From assembly GCA_937975525.1 (NCBI GenBank), contig CALJUJ010000770.1:1-6642 (forward strand): a stretch of 6,642 nt of DNA, written 5' to 3'. Numbering within the stretch: position 1 is the stretch's first letter; each line of letters starts with the position of its first letter. The notes beneath the pieces were generated by a model, which made no database searches, was not told the DNA's origin, and was given only the letters and a program-made list of their open reading frames with translations. Of this stretch, positions 1 through 3,859 are shown piece by piece. The stretch comes from an uncultured bacterium. Its GTDB lineage: Bacteria; Desulfobacterota; Binatia; HRBIN30. A program made the translations under genes and the position numbers.

Positions 1-2
1 AC

Positions 3-731
3 GTGCGTGTCGTCAAGGGCGGCACGGTACTTGCTGCCACGGACCCGTGGGGCAATCTCCCGCCGCTGATCCCCGACCCGAACGACCCCGACGCCTACCA
101 GACGCGAATCCACGGCGGCTACGCCGAGCTGTGGGGCGAGAGCTGGACGGCGGCGGACATCAACGCCGCGGACTTCGGCGTGGCGCTCGCGTGCGACGTG
201 GTGTCTGCGGCAACGTCGGTCGCGGACTGCTTCGTGGACTACTTCGTGCCGCAGGTCTGCTATCTGCCGCCGACTCCGACACCGACCATGACCCCGACGC
301 CAACGGCGACACCAACGGCGACCCCGACGTGGACGCCGATCCCCGGCACCAACCTGTTCAACACGTCGTCGATGTTCGGAATCGAGCCGGTGCGCGTCTG
401 CGAGCCGAACGACGTGCTGCGGCTGCCGTGCAACGGGACGGTGAGCGTACTCTACAACACGCCCGAGCAGTTCGGGTTCGAGCCGGCGGTCGGACTGTTC
501 CTTCCGTGCAACGGGACGGTGCGGACGTACCAGGACCGCGGGACGGCCAACGATTGCTGCCAGTGCGGGCTCCCGGCGTGCGGCCCGCCCGACCCGAACG
601 GCCTTTGCGATACGGCGAGCGGGTGCTACCTCGTTCCTGATGCTTCGTGCTACACAGGGGGCGGAAACGCTATTTGTTGGGTGCACACCCCGACGCCGAC
701 CATGACCCCGACGGAGACGCCTACGCCATGA
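3..731 (+). CDS. C-terminal part of a Cys-rich surface/fibre-like protein with Thr-Pro linkers (5' end outside window)
   Basis: No Met start is seen. The GTG at 3 is probably an internal Val, because the reading frame begins in the middle of a recognisable module (numbering from this GTG). Residues 1-88 resemble the C-terminal half of a beta-sandwich module common in exported and phage surface proteins: a GG..LWG.xWT..(D/Q)INA..FGV core (residues 38-60) and a closing strand around VDYFVPQVCYL (78-88). A Thr-Pro linker follows (89-114), then a domain with 11 cysteines (115-228) that contains a duplicated FG.EP...LPCNGTV unit and a DCCQC cluster at 184-188. The protein ends inside a second Thr-Pro tract (229-242). 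The cysteine pairs imply disulfides and therefore an exterior location, for example fibre, tail tip or decoration. The 3' end overlaps the next gene by ATGA. Module recognition comes from memory; the exact function is unknown. It could also be a host-like exported protein carried by the phage. Confidence 0.75.
   Translation: MRVVKGGTVLAATDPWGNLPPLIPDPNDPDAYQTRIHGGYAELWGESWTAADINAADFGVALACDVVSAATSVADCFVDYFVPQVCYLPPTPTPTMTPTPTATPTATPTWTPIPGTNLFNTSSMFGIEPVRVCEPNDVLRLPCNGTVSVLYNTPEQFGFEPAVGLFLPCNGTVRTYQDRGTANDCCQCGLPACGPPDPNGLCDTASGCYLVPDASCYTGGGNAICWVHTPTPTMTPTETPTP
267..344 (+). repeat. Thr-Pro (TPTP) linker repeat, copy 1
   Basis: Degenerate short repeats of the CCGACN type encode 26 residues of alternating Thr and Pro with occasional Met, Ala and Trp. 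Such tracts are usually extended, exposed spacers between folded domains. Here the tract separates the beta-sandwich part from the Cys-rich domain. It shares an exact 18-bp word (282-299) with the second tract at the 3' end of the same gene. Confidence 0.85.
375..536 (+). repeat. Internal tandem duplication in the Cys-rich domain (FG.EP...LPCNGTV unit)
   Basis: Two in-frame copies lie side by side. Copy 1 is residues 125-152 (nt 375-458) and copy 2 is residues 157-178 (nt 471-536). Both begin FG(I/F)EP and contain LPCNGTV, with 18 identical bases at 426-443 and 504-521. Copy 2 is six residues shorter and lacks the Cys found at position 133 in copy 1. The near-identical core at DNA level suggests a fairly recent duplication, or gene conversion between copies. 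Confidence 0.8.
687..728 (+). repeat. Terminal Thr-Pro linker, copy 2
   Basis: These bases encode the last 14 residues of the first gene, again alternating Thr-Pro with one Met and one Glu. The word CCGACCATGACCCCGACG (696-713) is identical to 282-299. The tract runs straight into the TGA at 729-731, so the linker has no domain after it. Confidence 0.85.
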
Positions 732-1216
732 TCGAAGACGCATCCAAGGCACACGCGGGAGAGCTCGCCATCGACGGCGCGGCGCTGACCGGGAAGCCCG
801 ACCTCGCCGTCGAGTGGACGCATCTGCTCGCCCGTCTCGACGAGGCGGGGCAGATCGTCCGAGAAGTCGGCGGTCGGTGCTGGCTTGCCTACGTCGAGTG
901 CGACCTCGAGGACGTGGCAACGATCATGCAGGGCGATTTACAGGCGTTTCTCCGATCGGGTACGATCGCTGGCGGTGCCGTGATGGTCGTATTGATGGTG
1001 GCTTGCCCCGAGGGGCGTTGGCGCGACTGGCTTGGGCCGGCGGTCGAGTACGCCGAGCGGCGCACCAAGGCGTTGCTTTCGGCAGGTATCCTCGGCGACC
1101 GGCTTCTGGTGCGGCCGACGCCGGCGGCGCGATCGTGGAAACCGGCGAAGGGCAAGCCGTGGATTCGGGCGGCGCGATACGACGAGGCGCTGCCGCTGTT
1201 CTACGGGAGGACGTGA
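728..1216 (+). CDS. Hypothetical phage protein, 162 aa (possible degenerate GNAT-like fold)
   Basis: The chosen start is the ATG at 728, which overlaps the preceding stop as ATGA and implies translational coupling; a GGAG at 712-715 is a poorly spaced Shine-Dalgarno. An upstream in-frame ATG at 647 only reads the Thr-Pro repeat out of frame and is not credible. The product looks soluble and mixed alpha/beta, with a hydrophobic strand (residues 84-92) followed by PEGRWRDWLG (94-103), a helix of about 20 residues (104-123), and a basic C-terminal part ending in ARYDEALPLFYGRT. The strand, R-x-x-D-W-L-G loop, helix and terminal Y-D-E-x-x-P-L-F-Y order loosely recalls GNAT acetyltransferase-like proteins found near phage ejection genes. 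However, the acetyl-CoA loop R/Q-x-x-G-x-G/A is not intact, so enzymatic activity is doubtful. The family is otherwise unrecognised. Confidence 0.75.
   Translation: MIEDASKAHAGELAIDGAALTGKPDLAVEWTHLLARLDEAGQIVREVGGRCWLAYVECDLEDVATIMQGDLQAFLRSGTIAGGAVMVVLMVACPEGRWRDWLGPAVEYAERRTKALLSAGILGDRLLVRPTPAARSWKPAKGKPWIRAARYDEALPLFYGRT
1205..1210 (+). promoter_or_regulatory. Strong Shine-Dalgarno GGGAGG
   Basis: GGGAGG sits 8 nt before the ATG at 1219, inside the last codons of the upstream gene. It fixes the start of the Gly/Ala-rich gene at 1219, although the same frame is open upstream to at least 814. Confidence 0.75.
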
Positions 1217-1218
1217 CG

Positions 1219-1593
1219 ATGTTCGCAGCACTTCAAAGCTTGGTCGCGAAGGCGAAGGGCGGCGGCGGACCGAACGCCGCACAGCGCATCTCATCGCCCC
1301 CGAATCCGCTCGTTGGCGTCGGTGGCCCGGCGGGTGCCGCAGCGGCAGGCGCGCAGCAGGCGGCGACGATGGGCGCAGGCGGCGCAGGCGGCGCCCCGCC
1401 GCAGTTCGCAAGCGACCCTGGCGGCGGCGGCGGGGGTGGTGGTGGCATCGACACGGCGGCGCTCATGGCCGCCGGGCAGGCGCAGCCGGCGGTGATCCCG
1501 CAGCTTCCGCAACTGCAGCCCGCGTCGGCGCCGGTGCCCATCGGCCAGCAGGCGCCGGCAGGATACGTTCCGCGAAAGCGAGGGCTGTTCTGA
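1219..1593 (+). CDS. Small Gly/Ala/Pro-rich phage protein, 124 aa
   Basis: It starts 2 nt after the previous stop behind a strong Shine-Dalgarno. The protein has a short amphipathic N-terminal helix (MFAALQSLVAKAK, residues 1-13). A low-complexity Gly/Ala/Pro region follows, with nine consecutive Gly at 68-76 and a Gln/Pro-rich stretch at 84-116, and it ends in a basic tail VPRKRGLF. There is no cysteine, no classical signal peptide, and no fold I recognise. Its place directly before two helical, ejection-type genes, coupled to the next one by TGATG, suggests a small virion or assembly accessory protein. I cannot assign a function. Its composition is too biased for similarity searching to be reliable, so conserved gene order is the best guide. 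Confidence 0.75.
   Translation: MFAALQSLVAKAKGGGGPNAAQRISSPPNPLVGVGGPAGAAAAGAQQAATMGAGGAGGAPPQFASDPGGGGGGGGGIDTAALMAAGQAQPAVIPQLPQLQPASAPVPIGQQAPAGYVPRKRGLF
1420..1446 (+). repeat. Poly-glycine GGN tract
   Basis: Nine Gly codons in a row (four GGC, then GGG, three GGT and GGC) encode residues 68-76 of the Gly/Ala-rich protein. The codons are mixed rather than a pure microsatellite, which argues for selection on the poly-Gly spacer and somewhat limits replication slippage. Confidence 0.85.
1580..1584 (+). promoter_or_regulatory. Shine-Dalgarno GAGGG before the TGATG junction
   Basis: GAGGG ends 8 nt before the ATG at 1593, whose A is also the last base of the upstream TGA. Together with the overlapping stop/start it fixes this start, although the frame is open upstream to about 1032. 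Confidence 0.65.
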
Positions 1594-2606
1594 TGGGTGG
1601 ATTCGGGTTCAACAAGAACAAGTCGAAGTCGTCGTCGGGAACCTCGTTCAACACGGGATTCCTCGACAGCTTCGAGGAGAGATACGGCGGACCGCCGCAG
1701 GTCGGGCAGGGGAATCTACCGAAGCCGCGAACGCTGTTCGACAAGCGCACGATGCAGCAGTCCGACGAGCTTGGGTTCGGCAAGGCGCCCGAGCGCACCG
1801 AAGCACCAACCGTCGGCGCGACGCAGATCTCCGCGCCGTCGATCGGTGCCACGCCGCAAGCCCAGGCGACAGCGGCCGAAGCTGCCAGGGTCGAAATGCC
1901 CTATGGATCGGGCCAGCAGTTCGAGCGTGCGGCGTTTCGGTCGCAGTTCGCGCCGGTGTCGCGTGAGTTCGACCGGCAGGCAGCGGAGCAGCGCGGGCAA
2001 CTGCAGGCTGGCGTCGCCGGCGCCGGGCTTGGTTCGTCTGCGGCAGGTATCGGGCTGATGCAGAAGCAGGCGGCGGACCAGACGGCAACGCGGACGGCGC
2101 TAGCGTCGGAAGCGGCCGACCGTGCGGCGCTGCAGCGGTACGGGTTCGAGCAGACGGCGGCGCTGACGAATCAGTCGGCGCAGCAGCAGGCGAACATGGC
2201 GAACGCCGGGGCGCAGAATCAGATGGCGCTGGCGAACGCCGAGCGGCAGCAGCAGACGAATCTGCAGCAGGCCGGGCTCGACGTCCAGGCGCAGCAGGTC
2301 AACGCCGCGAACATCCTGCAGGGCGATCTTGCGAACGCGAGCAACTACCTGGCCGCGATCGGGCTTGACGCGCAGCAGGCGGCGCAGGCGCGCAACGACT
2401 TCCTCGCCTTGCAAGGGCTGCGGCAGGAGGATCTTGCGCGCATGGACAGTGGCCGGCGTCAGAAAATCTTGGACGAAGCAAACTTCTGGCTGCAGTTGTT
2501 CGGACAGGTGGCGGGCGCGAGCCGCTTCGGTTCGGGTTCGGCTTCCGGGTTCGGGTTCAATTCGCAACTGAACATTCCGCTGATCGGCGGCGGCGGCGGC
2601 GGGTGA
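1593..2606 (+). CDS. Putative DNA-ejection / internal virion protein with 11-residue helical repeats, 337 aa
   Basis: The N-terminal 85 residues are Gly/Ser/Thr/Pro-rich and probably disordered. Residues about 86-292 are rich in Gln, Ala and Asn and should form long helices. Within this, residues 186-273 fall into about eight 11-residue units, with Gln favoured at unit position 3, a hydrophobic residue at 6, Asn at 8 and Ala at 9. The C-terminus (295-337) is hydrophobic then Gly/Ser-rich and ends in six Gly. Proteins of this composition lie next to one another in the late blocks of many podoviruses and are generally thought to be ejected with the DNA to form a conduit across the envelope; that role is inferred here from composition and neighbours, not from a conserved motif. 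The start is coupled to the preceding gene through TGATG. A tail or scaffolding role is an alternative. Confidence 0.8.
   Translation: MGGFGFNKNKSKSSSGTSFNTGFLDSFEERYGGPPQVGQGNLPKPRTLFDKRTMQQSDELGFGKAPERTEAPTVGATQISAPSIGATPQAQATAAEAARVEMPYGSGQQFERAAFRSQFAPVSREFDRQAAEQRGQLQAGVAGAGLGSSAAGIGLMQKQAADQTATRTALASEAADRAALQRYGFEQTAALTNQSAQQQANMANAGAQNQMALANAERQQQTNLQQAGLDVQAQQVNAANILQGDLANASNYLAAIGLDAQQAAQARNDFLALQGLRQEDLARMDSGRRQKILDEANFWLQLFGQVAGASRFGSGSASGFGFNSQLNIPLIGGGGGG
2148..2411 (+). repeat. Hendecad (11-residue) protein repeats, about 8 units
   Basis: With register set at residue 186, successive units include QQQANMANAGA, QNQMALANAER, QQQTNLQQAGL, DVQAQQVNAAN and ILQGDLANASN, without insertions through residue 273. 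Ala at position 9 is kept in five consecutive units and Gln at position 3 in most. An 11-residue period is expected for helices packing with little supercoil. The repeats are diverged in DNA sequence, so this is old structural periodicity rather than a recent expansion. Confidence 0.75.
2586..2603 (+). repeat. GGC tract encoding terminal hexaglycine
   Basis: Five GGC codons and one GGG directly before TGA encode the last six residues. Unlike the tract at 1420-1446 this is almost a pure trinucleotide repeat, so it may vary in length. Slippage by whole units would keep the frame. Confidence 0.8.
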
Positions 2607-2607
2607 T

Positions 2608-2612
2608 AGGAG
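2608..2612 (+). promoter_or_regulatory. Shine-Dalgarno AGGAG
   Basis: AGGAG lies between the stop at 2604-2606 and the ATG at 2619 with a 6-nt spacer. It supports that ATG over the overlapping frame that begins at 2603. Confidence 0.75.
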
Positions 2613-2618
2613 CGGCGA

Positions 2619-3851
2619 ATGGCAGAGCAAAGCTTGGTCGGGCAACTCTTCGCGCTTCCCGACGCGCTTGTAGATCGGGGTCGGGCGGCGTTCTCGCCGA
2701 ACCGCGATCCGGGCGTCAGCGGGTTCTTCGGCGCCGTGGCCGAACCGCAACCCGTGCTGCAGCGCGATGCGATCGACGCCGTGTTCGACGAAGACCCGCA
2801 GTTCCTTCAAGGGCTCAACGGTGCGTTGGAGCAGGGCGACATTCCCGGCGCGCAGCGGATTCTTCTACGGAAGGTCGCACCGCTGGCGGCGCAGGGCCGG
2901 ATGCCGGAGTATGCGGCGCCGCTGTTCCAGCAGATGAACGCGCTGCGACAGCAGACGCTCGACCCGAACTCGCCGAACTTGGGGCAGGAGATCGTCGCGA
3001 ACTCGGCGCGCATGGGCGACCCGCGCATGGTCACGGCAGGCGCGAACGTGTGGGATGCAGCGTCGGCGGCGCAGCGTCGCGGCGACCAGACGGCGATGGA
3101 GCAGGAGCGGCAGCCGGCGTTGATCGACCGCGACAGGGCAGCAGCGGAGGCGAGCCGGGCGGCTGCATGGGCGCAGCAGGAGAACGCGCGGTGGGCGCGA
3201 GAGAAGGGTCTCACCGAGGCGCAGTTGCGCGACCCGCAGGTTGCAAAGGCGTGGTCCGAGTCGACCAAGGCGAAGGAGGAGGCGTTCATGGCCTCTCGCC
3301 GCGCCGCACAGTACGACGAAGAGTTGGAAGCAGCGATCGAAGCGACCCGCGCCGGGGCGACCGCCGACCGTGCCCTTGGTGCCAAGCGGATCACCGATGC
3401 GCGCGTCGCACAGGCGAAGCTGCCGTCGGAGATCGACAAGAACGAGGCCGACGCAAGGCTCAAGGGCTCGCAGGCCGACTTCATGGAGTCGCGCCCCGAC
3501 ATCAGCTTCGACGAGGAAGGGCGACTGATACTGAGCCGAGGCAACGCGCAGCGTGACCCCGCACCGCAGCCGACCCCGCCCCCGACGCAGGCGCCGGGAC
3601 TGACCCCCGGCCAGCAGCGTGCCGTGGTCGACGCGGGGCAGGCGCAGCCGCCAGCCGCGGTCGACCCGCAGGGGTTGACGTCCGAACAGATGTTGCAGCT
3701 TCTCGGGCCAGAGATCGCCTTGCGTCTCATGCGCGGGGAGAATGTCACCGAGGACGATGTCCGCCCCCGACTGGCCGCGGCAGGCGTGAACGACCGCAAT
3801 CAGCAAAGTCAGATCATCCAGGCAATCGTCAACGCCATCGGGCAAAGGTAG
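2619..3851 (+). CDS. Putative internal virion / ejection protein, Ala-rich coiled coil, 410 aa
   Basis: The start is set by AGGAG 6 nt upstream, 12 nt after the previous stop. No signal peptide or clear membrane segment is seen. Residues 44-115 look like a bundle of short helices. Residues about 145-285 are rich in Ala, Glu, Arg, Lys and Gln with no proline between 206 and 268, as expected for a long charged helix or coiled coil. A Pro/Gln linker (313-349) leads to a compact helical tail (351-410). No known enzyme motif is visible. Size, composition and position between the hendecad-repeat protein and the zipper/ParB protein fit one of the two to four large helical proteins that short-tailed phages eject with their genome. 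This is an inference; a scaffolding or tail-lumen protein is possible. The 3' end leaves an 8-nt gap to the next gene. Confidence 0.78.
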   Translation: MAEQSLVGQLFALPDALVDRGRAAFSPNRDPGVSGFFGAVAEPQPVLQRDAIDAVFDEDPQFLQGLNGALEQGDIPGAQRILLRKVAPLAAQGRMPEYAAPLFQQMNALRQQTLDPNSPNLGQEIVANSARMGDPRMVTAGANVWDAASAAQRRGDQTAMEQERQPALIDRDRAAAEASRAAAWAQQENARWAREKGLTEAQLRDPQVAKAWSESTKAKEEAFMASRRAAQYDEELEAAIEATRAGATADRALGAKRITDARVAQAKLPSEIDKNEADARLKGSQADFMESRPDISFDEEGRLILSRGNAQRDPAPQPTPPPTQAPGLTPGQQRAVVDAGQAQPPAAVDPQGLTSEQMLQLLGPEIALRLMRGENVTEDDVRPRLAAAGVNDRNQQSQIIQAIVNAIGQR

Positions 3852-3859
3852 GGCGGGCC

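Noticed and set aside
647..727. Upstream ATG at 647 for the 162-aa protein
   Set aside because: The extra 27 residues are an out-of-frame reading of the Cys-rich/Thr-Pro region. The ATGA junction at 728 is the better start.
3..731. Diversity-generating retroelement variable region in the surface protein
   Set aside because: There is no reverse transcriptase, no template repeat and no C-type-lectin-like C-terminus in the window.
814..1218. Upstream extension of the Gly/Ala-rich gene to 814
   Set aside because: It would overlap nearly all of the previous gene and gives an Arg-rich, off-frame-like sequence. GGGAGG with 8-nt spacing marks 1219.
2148..2411. DNA-level tandem repeat or CRISPR-like array in the CAG-rich stretch
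   Set aside because: The periodicity is in the protein (11 residues); the DNA units are diverged and there are no spacers.
2603..3556. + strand open frame overlapping the coiled-coil gene
   Set aside because: Its product is Arg/Gly-rich low complexity typical of an off-frame read. AGGAG at 2608-2612 serves the ATG at 2619 instead.
2807..3799. Minus-strand open frame (330 codons), with another at 2865-3845
   Set aside because: Both are antisense to the coiled-coil gene. The products are Ser/Ala/Cys- or Arg/Leu-rich and structureless, and there is no promoter or Shine-Dalgarno context.
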